Position numbers and translations under genes: made by a program. Below, in pieces: positions 21,031 through 33,400 of a DNA stretch of 64,000 bases (its first letter is position 1; each line of letters opens with the position of its first letter). The notes under the pieces are model-generated. The model did not search any database and was not told the origin of the DNA. It worked only from the letters and a program-made list of their open reading frames with translations. This DNA comes from Paraphysomonas bandaiensis (taxonomy: Eukaryota > Chrysophyceae), in contig CBFFRP010000432.1 of NCBI GenBank assembly GCA_965644295.1, positions 1-64,000 of the forward strand. The letters run 5' to 3'.

Positions 21031-21713
21031 TGCGAGTTTAAATCCTTACGGTAACCTTAAGATATCCTTACGATAACTACTTCACGTGTTGAGTAACTCA
21101 TATGGAAACAGCACATCAATTGACTGACCCATTCAAAAATAACTCCATACGTACCTATAGGCAGTACACAGTCTACAGAGTTCTCCATACTATATGATAA
21201 GCTACCTCCACTGTACAGTGGTATACGACGGTATACATGAGGAGGTGATTAACGATTATTTTATTGTATATTCAAACTCCGTGTATTCGTATCTGCTGCT
21301 GTATATACCTACAAAGTACACCTATACGGGGATATGTAAACGTCCCAGAGTATCTCGTATATAGCAGTACGGTGTATGTGCAGCAGCAGTGTGTATATAT
21401 ACAGTACCTATACACGCACATACACTCTGTATGTGATATGGCGATAGATAAAACACTCTACCATACATACATAACAACGACATTGATCTAACACTAATGG
21501 ATCAAAACAACATATCCACTCCTTCTCTGCAACAAGATTATCCACATGTATCATCCCTGCGTTAGATCCGTACCTCTGATTGTATTACTCTGCCGATAGA
21601 TATACTTATAACTATAATCTACACGATCATACATACATACATACAGCTAGTAGTAATTAGGTTATAAAAAACGATTACATTTCATACGATCGAACTGATC
21701 CACCGCTGAGATT
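21031..21713. other. Divergent intergenic region
   Basis: About 680 bases between the start codons of the coiled-coil gene (-) and the kinesin (+). Rich in TATA/CATA runs, including a short CATACATACATACATA at about 21630. No gene or RNA recognised. Confidence 0.5.
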
Positions 21714-24700
21714 ATGTCTGAAAAACGAGGTAGCTTTAAGGGAGTTCCAGTTAAAGGCAGTGGTCAGAGGAACTCCATATCCAAACAGAAGAGTGAACTG
21801 AAAGCATCTTCTGGAGACAATGCGGTTACAGTTTGTGTTCGAATTCGTCCACCGAATCCGAAAGAAATAGCTGCCTCTATGAGGTCTTGTTTTGAACCAT
21901 CGGTGAGGAGATGATAGTGGTATTTTTTTTGTAAAGTGTTGATAGGAAGAGGGCGACGCTGTCATGGAAATAGACGAAGAATACTCTGGCCCTCCTAAAA
22001 CATGGCACTATGATCATGTGTTTGGACCCGCCTGTGACAATGAGTTTGTCTTTAACCGCACCGCGAAACATCTCGTTACTAACGCACTGGATGGGTACAA
22101 TACTGTCTTGTTTATGTATGGCCAAACTTCATCCGGTACAGTCTATGTCGAGTACTTTTGCTACTGCTAACCTTTCTGGTAGGCAAAACATTTACCTTGT
22201 TTGGTGGCGGCGGAATTGCAGGTCTTGTGGATCACTCATTACGGGAAGTATATGAGTGCGCTATGAATAGCCAGGACACTGAGTATGTCATCAAAATGAA
22301 TTTCGTTGAGCTGTATAATGAAGAATTAAAGGTGTGCTTCGTACCCGTGAAATACAGATTTGTTGTAATGATGTTACCAGGACTTACTTACGGATGAGCC
22401 CAAGGGTCCTCTTGGTATAGTGGACGACCCGGATCTTGGACCACTGATACAAAACATTACTGAGGTGAATTTCACCAGTGTTGACAGCATGCGTCGACAA
22501 TTGGATGAAGGTGACCAGCGAAGGCACTTTGGCGTGACAAATATGAACGCTCATAGTAGCCGCTCACATGTGATGGTGCGACTGAACATAGAATCACGGA
22601 AGGTGACGGCGCCTCCTGAAAGTCCCCTCCGGCAGAGCTGGGGCAAGGACAAACCGACCTGCTTTTCTACATTAAATCTAGTTGATTTAGCTGGATCGGA
22701 GCGTGCAAACAAGTCCGGAACATCCGGTCAAAGTTTGAAAGAAGGGAGTTTTATCAACAAATCTCTTCTTACGTTAGGTACTGTTATTTCTAATTTGAGT
22801 CAAGGAAAAACACGACATGTTCCATATCGCGACAGTAAGCTTACTCGATTGCTGCAGTCGGCTCTTGGTGGAAATGCAAAGACCTGTATGATAACATGTG
22901 TGTCCCCTGCATCTGGCAACCTTGCGGAATCTCATAGCACTTTGAGATTCGCTTCTCGCGCGAAGCAAATTGTTAATCACGTCAAGAAAAATGAATTTGA
23001 CGACGCGAAGAGCCTTGCACAGAAGTTGCTTATGAAACAGCAGGAAGTTGAGCAACTGCGAGCCGAACTGGAGCAGGGAGGTGGAGGTGGCGGGGTTTTC
23101 AAAGAAAAAGCTCTTTCGGCTCAGAGAAAGTTTAGAACTCTCAAATTTCTTGTTATGAACTCAGCACAGGTGGTGAAGTCACTGACCAAAGCGGGAAAAG
23201 TTGACCTTGCGAAACAAGTTCGGGATGATGTTCGTTGCGCGCTGGAAGGAAGTAGAAGTTTGGAGGATGTTCTTGAGGAGCACAACGAATTATTAACCAC
23301 CCACCTTGGAAACGAGCAGACATTGTTGCGCAAAATGAGTCATATTACACGAGCCAATAGTGTTGAGGCTGTGGTTGATGATGATGACATGGATAGCATC
23401 TGTGAGTCTGAAGCAGTTACGGAGTACATGGATGACTTTCAGAACGATGAATATATGGAGCAAATCGAATGTGCACTGATGATGACCGAGGACGTAGTTG
23501 TACGATATGAGAACAAAATACACAAACTCCTATTGGAGCAGCAGGTTGTCGCTTCACATGAACGACGGTATAGACAGAGTACCGAGGACTTGAATAAGAA
23601 GCTCAGTGATGCCAATGATGACCTGAAGAATGTCAGGGATGAGCTCACTGCTATCAAACATAAGCATGACAGATTTACGAAAAAGGCCAAAGAGGAAAGC
23701 AACTCATCAAAACTTGAGATTGATAACTTGACTAAGCACACGCAAAATTTAGAAGCCTTGCTAAAGGAAAAAGAAAAAATAATCGAGGACTACCTTCAGG
23801 AAATCGCAGAAAAAGATACAACTACCACTGAGCAGAAGCAGCAGATTGAAAAGCTTGAAAAGGATTTGCATGTAAGACATGGCCTGATGGTGTTATTTGT
23901 GTTAATGAAATTTTAGACTGCTAACACAATGAGGCTAAATTTTGAGAACGAGGCTAAGCGCACTCGAAATGAGTTGAGGACTCAGATGGACAGACTAAGG
24001 AGTAATATGCATAACATGCTGGAACAGGGAGATCAGGAGTCGAAGGTGCTTGAGATGCAAAATTCACTTCTCTTCAACGATTTGAAAACGGCGCAAGACG
24101 AGTGTGACTCCCTGAAACGCATCAAGTCCCAAGTGGAAGAAGAGATGAAGTATCTCAGGAAAGAGCTTTTATCAACTCAGGAGAACTCGAAAGCTGCCAT
24201 GGCAGAATCCAAAGAACTTAGACAACAGGTAAAGGTCGCTTGATTTTGATACAATTAGGCTAATAGGAGTTTTAGTGTACGAAGGCACAGCAAACCGCAC
24301 AGGTATTGCACATAGACAACGCGAAGCTTCTTGCAAAGCTTGAAGTGAGTGAAGGTGAAGCGGAAAGGCTCCGAGCTAGGGTTACCGAAGAACTAGCTAA
24401 TTACACCAAAGAGTTGGATGAGGTGTGCTGGCATGCATGTCTTGTTACCCTGCTCACCATTACTGGCAGCTCAAAAAAGAGCTTAAGTCGGAACAAGCTA
24501 AATTTAGGGCAGAGCTCGAGGACAAAGAAACTGAGCTGACAATGACGAAGGCTGAGGTGGAGCGCGCCGAAGTACTTCTTGAAGCGAAACAGACAGCTTA
24601 TGTCAAGCTGGAGCAGCAAGGACATTTCGAGATACTGAAATTGGAAAAGAAGATATCTGCTCAGGTATATATATTAGATTCGAACGGGCGGTTGTGTTCA

Positions 24701-25827
24701 TGGTACAACAATATCAGATGAAATCACTCGAGGACATTACTCAGGAGCATATTCAGATCCAGAAGAACCTGCGGGATAGGATCAAAGATTTGACTGAAGA
24801 TAAAAAAGCTTTAAATCGAAAAATCACCGAGCAGGAGATATGGGTTGACTCTGTGAATACCTTTCTGCAGGAGCACGAGGAGGAGCGGGATGGACAGGAG
24901 CGGACATATACTGACGTTTATGACACAGAAGATGATGGTTACGCAAGTGCAATTTCATCACCTAAGCGAGTTCCCTTCACCACTGATATCACAGAAGAAT
25001 CAGACGATGAAAATGACTCTCTGAATATCGAGTATGAGAACGGGAGACCCCGCAGTGACTCGAATTCTAGTAACACTCCGAAGAGAAGTGTGAACGGTCG
25101 AGTTGTTCCAAGCGTGATACCATCTCCGAAACAGGGACAGGTGTCGATATCGTCTCCGCGTAAGAATTCCATCGTGCTCTCCACTCTAAATGAGAGCAGT
25201 GCACGATTCAAGCTAGTGAAGCTTGGGCTCAGAACATGTACTCGCGCTATGCAATATGTTTTTGAGGAGGAAATGATACAACAGCAGGAGCGTTTATCTG
25301 CATTGCATAAAATGGGTGGACGGCTCGACAGCAAGATCTCTGAGGTGCACAGAACTGCTGCAGAGTTGGAGGCTGCTCGAGAGTTGACAGAGCACATTCG
25401 CCAGAATCTTCGGGAAAGCCATGAAAGGGAGCGGGTATTGGAGGAGCAGATATCTGATCTAGAAGCAAAGCTACGAGAGATGCAAAGGGAGAAGAGCGAA
25501 ATGTTATCATCGGAAGATTGTACTAAGACAAAGTTTATCCAACTTGAATTCGAGAGGTCTAGTCTTCGTGCCCAGCTTGTTAAAGCGAAAGCCGATCTGG
25601 AGGAACTTATGCTTGAGAATAGACATCTTGAATCTGTTGTAGCGGACCTCAATGAGCGCTTAGATGCAAAGACAGAGGAGAATATCATGCTCATCAGTGA
25701 CTTGGATCTGGCGGAACAAAGAAATAGTGTGGTAGTGGCCGAGAGGGATGAGCTCGTTCTTCAGTTTATTAAAGGGGGACGACACGTAGTGGATGAAAAC
25801 GGTGTTGAAACGTTGTATACTGACTAG
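21714..25827 (+). CDS. N-terminal motor kinesin, kinesin-7/CENP-E-like, 1260 aa
   Basis: Eight exons: 21714-21902, 21946-22135, 22183-22331, 22381-23871, 23917-24228, 24276-24422, 24470-24664, 24718-25827 (introns 43-53 nt). A plus-end type microtubule motor. The motor domain spans about 38-360: VCVRIRPP, P-loop GQTSSGKTF (122-130, codons split by intron 2), switch I NAHSSRSH (232-239) and switch II DLAGSE (278-283), then HVPYRDSKLTRLLQSALGG. The neck region FASRAKQIVNHV follows the kinesin-7 pattern rather than the kinesin-1 pattern, but subfamily placement is tentative. From about 370 to the end the protein is almost continuous coiled coil, broken by a poly-Gly (EQGGGGGGVF) and a Ser-rich insert around 960-1050 that may be phosphorylated. 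All ATPase motifs look intact. Confidence 0.95.
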
Positions 25828-26674
25828 TGTAAGTAGTTCGAGGACGAGGCAGCAGTATTTCCGTGTACCTGTGCTGTCAGTTAGCAGTATATTGTGGTAA
25901 TCGCTGTGATAGTGATATATGTACTGTTGCAGTTACTGTCTATTATACTTCTGCGATTATGTGTGAAAATATGGACCGTATATATAAAACCGGTAGGCTG
26001 AAAATAGAAATGTGCATTACTTGAATCTATACTGTACTCTAACTGAAAGCGAAAAAGTATATATGCTACCTGGTTCTTCTTTACGTTCATCGATGAAGCC
26101 CGTGGAATCTACACTGTACCTAACGCAACAGAAAACTCGTAACAGAATTTGAAGAGTTAGATATAGAATTACCTGACATATTAGTTATATAGGTTTTTTA
26201 AGACTTAAGAAAAGCACTTCTCAAAGTCAATAGTATTTTCAATTTGTGTATATCAGACATCAGTGAAAGAGTTGCACAAGATATTAGCAATTGACGGAGC
26301 ATGTATAACTGAGCATGATATTTAAGTGTGTATTATTCAGGAAAGGCTTCTGTTATTTCACCTTTACCACTGTGCTGCAGTATCCAATGCTCCAGAAATA
26401 TATGTACAGCTTCCTATAATCTTAGTTTAGTGTATGATACATAATCAACACAACTGACTATTTACACAAAAGTATAACAGCTTGCTACTTACTACTTACT
26501 ATAAATAAGTTGTTACCATCTCTGGGTTACAACCTTGGTGCAGAAACGTAGTATTACTACTATTATGACATGAAATATATGCCACAAAACGAAACAACAC
26601 AATACGTGTTGGAATAGCGAACAATTCAAATACATACGACGTATTAGCTTAGGGATACAGGTTCACTTCTACTC
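25828..26674. other. Gene-free stretch after the kinesin
   Basis: About 850 AT-rich bases, presumably the kinesin 3' UTR and intergenic DNA. No coding or RNA feature recognised. Confidence 0.5.
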
Positions 26675-27170
26675 ACATCAGTTTTGCACATGGTAGCTAC
26701 AAAATCAGTCATGAGCTTCGTGGTATTGGGAGACATGGCTTCATTGTCATGCCCAACCCCTTCAACAATTTCCATACGCCAGATGAAAGGGACGCCGTAC
26801 CGAGTTGCCATTTCCTGCCCCACTCAAAACGAGGCTTTACTCGTTTTTAAATGGCTTTGTCCCTACTCGTAAGCGCTTTTGGTTTGGCAGCAATTGCAAG
26901 CAGGAGTGGATGGTCGGGATCAAGTCCATCAAAGCACCCTGATGAAATCGTGTTGTGCTTATTCTTCATCATATACAACACCAGGAATGTGATACTTCAG
27001 CGGCACTGTCTTTCGAATTAGGTTACTCCTGTTTCGAATATATCTCCTGAGTTACTTCATTCTGTTCCAGGGATACGATCCTGACAATGACAGGGCGACA
27101 ACAGAGTGGTCGTGCTCTAGAGTAAGCTCAATATACGTCGGGTTTGCGATAACACCATAACAACATGGTC
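26675..27170 (-). pseudogene. Decayed alpha/beta-hydrolase-like pseudogene
   Basis: The minus strand shows short conserved-looking peptides in changing frames, interrupted by stops: NPTYIELTLEHDHSVVALSL (about 27150-27090), CFDGLDPDHPLLLAIAAKP (about 26940-26885), and RYGVPFIWRMEIVEGVGHD followed by NEAMSPNTTKLMTDF (about 26810-26700). GVGHD near the end resembles the catalytic-histidine region of alpha/beta hydrolases. Several frameshifts and stops (TAA, TGA) separate the pieces and cannot all be explained by introns. Family assignment is weak; the decay itself is clear. Confidence 0.4.
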
Positions 27171-27336
27171 CCAGTCGTCAGCTTGTAGTGCTCATGGTTT
27201 ATGTAATCGACCAGTATAGTCCTTATATCTCAATGACTCCCACATACTCTCATCACCCTCAGAATCTCTCTATAGTATAGGATACAGTGATTCCTGTGTC
27301 GTATATGGGTAGTATCTTACAAGTGGTATAGGTATG

Positions 27337-27533
27337 CCATGGAGACGTTTTTCGACAAAGCGGACGAGTCTGGTCCCACTTCATTTTTTTGTATTGTGTT
27401 TTTTCGTATGGAATGTGAGTGTAGAGCTTTGAAATTGTGGTCAAAATGACCACAATTTTTTTATTTCGAGTGGGACCAAATACAGTCCGACAAGTGGAGG
27501 GCTGGTCCACTTTGTCAAAAAGCGTCTCCATGG
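27337..27533. mobile_element. MITE, 197 bp, with 4-bp target-site duplication TATG
   Basis: Terminal inverted repeats: the left end CCATGGAGACGTTTTTCGAC and the reverse complement of the right end CCATGGAGACGCTTTTTGAC continue in parallel for about 34 bp with few mismatches. TATG flanks both ends (27333-27336 and 27534-27537). Inside, GTCCCACT...AGTGGGAC and the near-perfect hairpin TTGTGGTCA-AAA-TGACCACAA make almost the whole element foldable. Non-coding. Confidence 0.85.
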
Positions 27534-27688
27534 TATGGTAGGTAGAGTGAGGTACAGTACTGTATATTCACATATAAGAGCATGAGGCGGTGACTTCCCT
27601 CTTCTTATATGAGACATGGAGGAGTATCTTCGTGGGCTACTCTGGATAAGATGTACAGGGCGGGAGTCCCATATCTATCTGGACGTAT

Positions 27689-27826
27689 GCATCTTCTTTT
27701 TCGGAAATAAATTGAAGCAAAATCTTGTATATTACTGAAATACAATTACGGCTGGAATACACATAATTGTTGCCTCAATATTAGAGGCATCTCTGATCAA
27801 AAATATATAGAAAGGATGCGATACGG
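27689..27826 (+). repeat. Dispersed repeat, copy A
   Basis: Aligns with 49798-49918: shared blocks are GCATCTT-TTTTCGG, ATTGAAGCAAA, GATACA/AATACA, ATAATTGTTG-CTCAATATTA followed by GAGGCATCT, and AAAGGATGC-GATACGG. Copy A has an extra 12-15 bp around 27745-27760. It contains the palindromic core TGCCTC-AATATTA-GAGGCA. No coding potential. 27827-28227 beyond it is AT-rich with no supported gene. Confidence 0.75.
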
Positions 27827-28227
27827 ATATCTGTATATTGGTGTATGGAGATGCTATGCTATGGGGATGCCCATATGTTCATATCAGCCATGTAGTAATA
27901 CCTGGAATACCGTACGACACCATATGGATAATACATACATTGCCAAGTCCTCCATATGGTATACTCAACTGTATACATCTGTTGTCCACATCACGAGCAG
28001 CAGTCCACTCTCCCTCCAATCAATCCCACCTCCTAGTTACCAACCAATCCATAATACTGTCCTTTTATTGGATAATATCTTCCAAACAGATGTTATCATG
28101 AGAGAATCATATACAGCAGCGTATGTATGGACACTCCCACATCTCTCTCTCTAGACTCACATCAAGTTAGTCAGGTAGTTAATCCATCAAACCACAATTA
28201 CACTCTGAACTATTTCATTCATTCATC

Positions 28228-29700
28228 ATGAATTTTGTTGAAGAGATGACTGAGGGAGCAGTGGCAGTGTCCAGGAACTACACAGAGCATAACACGGACC
28301 TGTCGTGTCGTGGGTTTGACTCTTTTCAGGATGCAGTATTCTTTCACTCTCCAGTTATCGGTCAAGGGGAATCTTTTGAAGAAGGCAGTGAGGCAAAAGC
28401 GAAGTGGTTAGCGAAGTATAATAAGAAACGTGGATATTTTCCTGCGAGAGCTTTGGCACTATTGCAGCCGTTGAGAGGAAAAGTCATACTGCCGCTGGGC
28501 ATTCCTCACCTTGAGGAGCTATGGAAGTTCTTTCAAAATCAATTAAAGCTAGATGATGATCAGGTTATATGGTTTCATCATGAACAAGGAAATACCTTTG
28601 AATATGATCTCATGAGAGACGAATCTGCCGTGGCAACACTGAAAAATATCATTGCCACCAGCGCTCCTGGTGATGCAACACGCACATTATTCTTGTTCTC
28701 GAATCGTCCTGAAATTACACCATGGGCAGAAGATCTTGGCTTTCATGTAGTGAAGGATAGTCGAAGCTGGCGTGATATATATGGGTTTAAGGACATTCTG
28801 CACCCCCGCCCTGGTGCTGAATCCTCTGTATTGCAAGATATCACCATTAATTGTGGTGTTGAAATGCCTGTACCACGAGGATACGTCTGCTCTAATACTG
28901 CTGAGCTAATGCAAGCTGTGGACTTAATGCGCACTCGCACAAGGAGTGGTGGTAGTCAGGATCTTGTCACGGATGTTCTCCTTAAGCCTGTAAGTGGATC
29001 AGATGGGGACGGTATCGAATTTTATTCTCTTAGCGATACTAAGGCCTTCGAAGAATACCGTTTTTCAATGGGGGAGATTTTGTTGGAGGAAAAGTTGAAC
29101 TTAGAGAGATATCCGGATGGATCTGTAATGTCTATTGTGACCCACTATTTTGGTGATAAGCTCTTAGGTCCCTCGTGCGATCAACTCCTCGGCAGTGCTA
29201 CCAGTAGCACTGCATTCAATGGAAATATATTTCCATCAGCTATTTCCCGCCCCCTGCGAAAGCAGTGCGAGGAAGTGGCGGAGGCGATCATGAAAGTGAC
29301 TTTACCTCAGGGTCCTGGGGGATTCGATTTCCTATTCCAGGATGGGAAACCATACCTGGTAGACGTAAATGCTGGCAGGTTCAATGGGGGTATGTACCCA
29401 AAAGCTTTCCATAAACAGTACGCATCCCGACAAAGTGCATATGTCTCATTCAAACACGTTCCCAATTGTTCAGTTGACGAGATGTGGGAGGTACTCAAGA
29501 GGCACAATATGGATTTCATTCCTATTCTTCCCTCAGATATCTCGGACGCTAATGGCGAATCGGATGATCCCAGACGCGGCACATATGGCGTATTTCCTCT
29601 TGTACACTTGCCTGGAAACTTTGGTTCTTATCTGGCTATTGCACAAACAAGAGAGGAAGTATTGCAACTAAAAGATAGATTTCTTGAATTCAGATTTTAA
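28228..29700 (+). CDS. ATP-grasp carboxylate-amine ligase, 490 aa, intronless
   Basis: A single-exon gene. ATP-grasp enzymes join a carboxylate to an amine via an acyl-phosphate using ATP and Mg. The first 170 residues form a pre-ATP-grasp region (KVILPLGIPHLEELWKFF, then DDQVIWFHHE, RTLFLFSNRPEI). The ATP-grasp part shows LLKPVSGSDGDGIEFYSL (the flexible nucleotide-binding loop), EEKLNL, SIVTHYFGDKLLGPSCDQLL and the metal-binding end GGFDFLFQDGKPYLVDVNAGRFNGG, where D-x-N-x-R is the usual Mg/phosphate motif. It resembles the PGM1-like peptide-ligase group, but the substrate cannot be inferred. Lack of introns in an intron-dense neighbourhood is compatible with bacterial origin. Confidence 0.8.
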   Translation: MNFVEEMTEGAVAVSRNYTEHNTDLSCRGFDSFQDAVFFHSPVIGQGESFEEGSEAKAKWLAKYNKKRGYFPARALALLQPLRGKVILPLGIPHLEELWKFFQNQLKLDDDQVIWFHHEQGNTFEYDLMRDESAVATLKNIIATSAPGDATRTLFLFSNRPEITPWAEDLGFHVVKDSRSWRDIYGFKDILHPRPGAESSVLQDITINCGVEMPVPRGYVCSNTAELMQAVDLMRTRTRSGGSQDLVTDVLLKPVSGSDGDGIEFYSLSDTKAFEEYRFSMGEILLEEKLNLERYPDGSVMSIVTHYFGDKLLGPSCDQLLGSATSSTAFNGNIFPSAISRPLRKQCEEVAEAIMKVTLPQGPGGFDFLFQDGKPYLVDVNAGRFNGGMYPKAFHKQYASRQSAYVSFKHVPNCSVDEMWEVLKRHNMDFIPILPSDISDANGESDDPRRGTYGVFPLVHLPGNFGSYLAIAQTREEVLQLKDRFLEFRF

Positions 29701-30499
29701 TATTTTTGATATTGTGGAACCGAAAGGTAGTTTTTAGGCGTATACAACTGTCTATGACGGGGTGTACTGCTGTTATAACCGTAGAAAGAGTACACACCAA
29801 TGATGTAAATTAAAACAGTGTAATATTTTTCAAGATACAGAGTCAAGAAAACAATTAATATTTGAGCACCTAGTATTATAAAATTCAACGGTAGCAATAT
29901 ATGAGCGTTTCTACGAGAGATTGTGTGCATGGTTTCTGGTAAATAGTTGATGATTTGCATTATAGTTGGCATGTAAAGTAAACACTTAACTCATTTTGAA
30001 CTTATCCTTCCACCTTCCAATCATTAAATTTTAGTATATATTATATACATGAGAGGTTCCTCATTGCTATGTAATTTTAAAAGCTAGCACTAGTAGCACA
30101 AAGTATTTGATTTTAGGAATTTAGTAAATATTTGTTAGGAATTCCGTGCAACATGTCGTTTCTTGCATTACACAAAAAAGCAACACTTTCTTTATATTTC
30201 ATCGCACATGTTTTGATATTCATGTGAAGAAATAAAAGAATTTCTTACGGCTGTACTATGTAAGTATATGATTTTATCGCTATACGTATGTATTATATAT
30301 AATGTTTATGTCGTATACAACATAAAACGATAACTAGCGAAACAAAGAAGAAAACGACAAGTTGAAGAGTGGAAGATGGCCCTCACTGCTCAAAATTATG
30401 TTGTTCGTATGCTAATAGGTATGTATTAAATAAGGAAAAGTCAGCTTCTGCACACATCTCCAATATTCATCTAATTTCTAGCTATTTTAAACTCACAAT
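29701..30499. other. Convergent intergenic region
   Basis: About 800 AT-rich bases between the 3' ends of the ATP-grasp gene (+) and ELP1 (-). No feature recognised. Confidence 0.5.
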
Positions 30500-33400
30500 T
30501 CAAATCGTATCAACTTCAGCTATAAGGGAGACTTTGCGCACGCCCTTCCACAATGCAATTCCCTGGACAGCCATCCGCCACCACACCTTCTTTGCGTTTA
30601 TGTTGTTGGGATTATTATTCTCCGGACTACTCTGGAACCATCGCACATCTTCCATATTTCGTTTCTGAAGCCATTCGATAGGGTAAAGAGGTGCTTGCGG
30701 TGCGACACTGGCAGAAATGCCATCTATATACTGGTCCATGGCCAACTGAAGCTGTAATAATAGATGATTTATTCAATTTTTTAAACATCAACAGACGCAC
30801 CTGGCAAGCAAGAATCTGGTTTTCGTAGCTGCCTACTAAAAGCAGGGTCTCACATACTTCTGAGACTGCACGGGCAACAGAGGATACATCGCCCAGGGCG
30901 TAAAGCTTCTTCGACATGGCGCTCTCCTGCTTGAGCCCGAATACGTCTCTACCACCACCTTCGTGTTTGAGGTGTCGCTTCTGTCGCCTTTTGCGAAGCT
31001 TTGGATGCTCATACTGAGAAAACTCTGTCTTGTCTGTCTTCCCACGACTCAATAGGTTATGGTCGAGTCCTTCGATGGCGAAGGACTTCGAGTCATCTCT
31101 GCGAGACCCGTCCACATTGCTACTCGAGAGAGAGATATTGGACAGCATGGACAGGGTAGACGATGCAGTTGACGACTCAGACATATTCGACGCTAGAGAT
31201 ATATCACTGTAAACACTCGCCCCGCCACCAAAGTCGCTCCTGCTATCCTCAGCCTCTTCATGCATAGCGCCCTGAATAGCGGCTAGGAGACTCGCGTCCA
31301 CACCAGAAACTGAAGTTAGTCTGCCAGGGGCATCCACCCACAATGCAGACAGCTTCTCCACTAACTCAAGATGTTTCTCTTGGCGAACCTTCAGAAGACG
31401 TATCATAGTCTTGGCCTCTGTCTTCGCAACTCCGCCAACCTATAGACGAAAACGATAGTCAGAGTAATTCAACATACAGTACAATCTCGTCACCTCCTCT
31501 CGGAGTAGGTCAAGTCGTCTTTTGCGAGATGCCAGCTGGGCAGCTTGTAACCATCGTTTTGACAACAGAAGAATACCAACAGCGCCCTCAACATCATCGA
31601 AGTAGTCAAGACAAAGGTTGCATGCCTCCATCGCCCGGTCATGAGTAGTCACCGTCGCAGAAGAAGCATCACCGCTGGTAGAGTTCGATACATCATTGGA
31701 ATTGCTACCATGCTGGAAAGCCGTCACATGTTCGCTTTCAGGATCCTCTCCACCAAATCCCTGTTCTAACGTAGAGCGGTAGTCGTCAATTAGCTGCTGA
31801 GCAATTGTCTTGGGGTCAAGAGAGCTAACAGTCTGAGTCTGAAAGAAGGGGTTCTCATCTTCTTCCTGTAGCTCAGCTGCTTCCGGATCAAAGTACTTCC
31901 CTCCAATGCCAAGAGCAAGAGACCAGTCCCCACTCTGAATAGCACATTGCACGGCTGCTCGAGGACTATCTCTTTCCGAACTGGACAAGTACGCAGACAC
32001 AGCCTCAGAGTATTCACCTTTGGAACCACAGGACTCTCCATATGAGTGGTACACCTTGGAGAGAAGAGACGATACGAGGACGATGGCAGGATGGTTGGAA
32101 GACGCTGCCTTTTTTCGTGGACGGAGTTGAAGTCCGCCACTCCGTGGGACAGCAGCCGCTGATTCGGTTATCGCAGTAGCCACTTTCTGTCGTAGCCGCC
32201 TCAAGATAGGAAAACACATTGAGTGAAGACTCTGGGTAGACACTGTTGAGAGAATATCTTGCACCAGGGCATTAGTATCAACACAATCGCCGTTGTCCTC
32301 CGCTGGTGTAACTAACCTGTGGGCAAGAACATCTAGACACTGCAGGGCCCAGAGAAGTCCTTGGTCGTACCTCTTGAGGTGACTGTAAACAGTAAACCTC
32401 ATCCAGCAGTATTGAGCAACGCTTCGTAGAGGACTCGTTTCTAGTGCTGTGTCAAAGGTATCAATCGCAACGATCCGGTGTGAGTTATCAGTGGTCTCAT
32501 CACTTGGCTTGAAGGTCTGGAGTTTCTGTAGTAGTGGTAAATATACCTTGGGGTCCATTTGACTGTCTTGTTTGGCAACAGCACGTGCCATATCGAAATC
32601 ACACTCCCCTAATGCAGCATCGAAGAGTTCTTTGTAATCACATAAAAATGCAATGTACTTCAAACATTTCTGAGCCCTTGCTGTACTCAGGGCAGTTGCC
32701 ATAGAGTGTTGAGAGGCAGTGGTTGTAGAGGGCTCTGACCGGGGAGTAATTGGTAGTGAAAGTGCGTACCTCTTAATGACATAAAGGCCGTGCGCTAGCA
32801 ATGGCGGTTTCTGCTTCGCGTAGCAGCACAGCAAAGGCAACAGTATGTGCGTAGTATCCACGTTAGTCTGGCTTTTCTGAACAACACTGTCTTTTGCGTG
32901 CATGTCATACAAGGCTGAACGAATATGCGCACACACCGTGTTTACTTTTTCATCCCAGTTAAATTGCACCATACTAGAGGCATCTACGGAGACGTCTGTC
33001 GCATGTGCCGTGGGCAAAGCATCGCCCAACGACGTTGCAGAATGGGCGATCGTGCTCATTGGTGCCACTTTAGTCAAGTACATCTCGGGGAGAGGATATT
33101 TGGTAGCACATACATTTCCGTTCTCAAGGCCCGAGACTAACAGCGGGAGAAGGTCCGAGCTTTTCCCCACGGCCTCTATGACGAACTGCGGAACATGTGC
33201 AATGAATCTGGAGGGGCTATGATCCACTAGCAAATTTAAGTCAACCCTTTGTTTTCGCAGTAGCATCAGGCACTCTAGGTATTTGTTTGCATCCAATAAG
33301 AGCCTGGAACGGATCAGAACTAAAGGACGGGGGTCACACCCCTCTAGATTACCCCGTGGCATCTGCAGTACTACCTGGGAGGATCCATTGGGCGATCCAA

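Noticed and set aside
24939-25694. 251-codon minus-strand frame inside the kinesin
   Set aside because: Antisense shadow of the Glu/Leu-rich coiled coil, giving Ser-rich nonsense; no splice sites or motif of its own.
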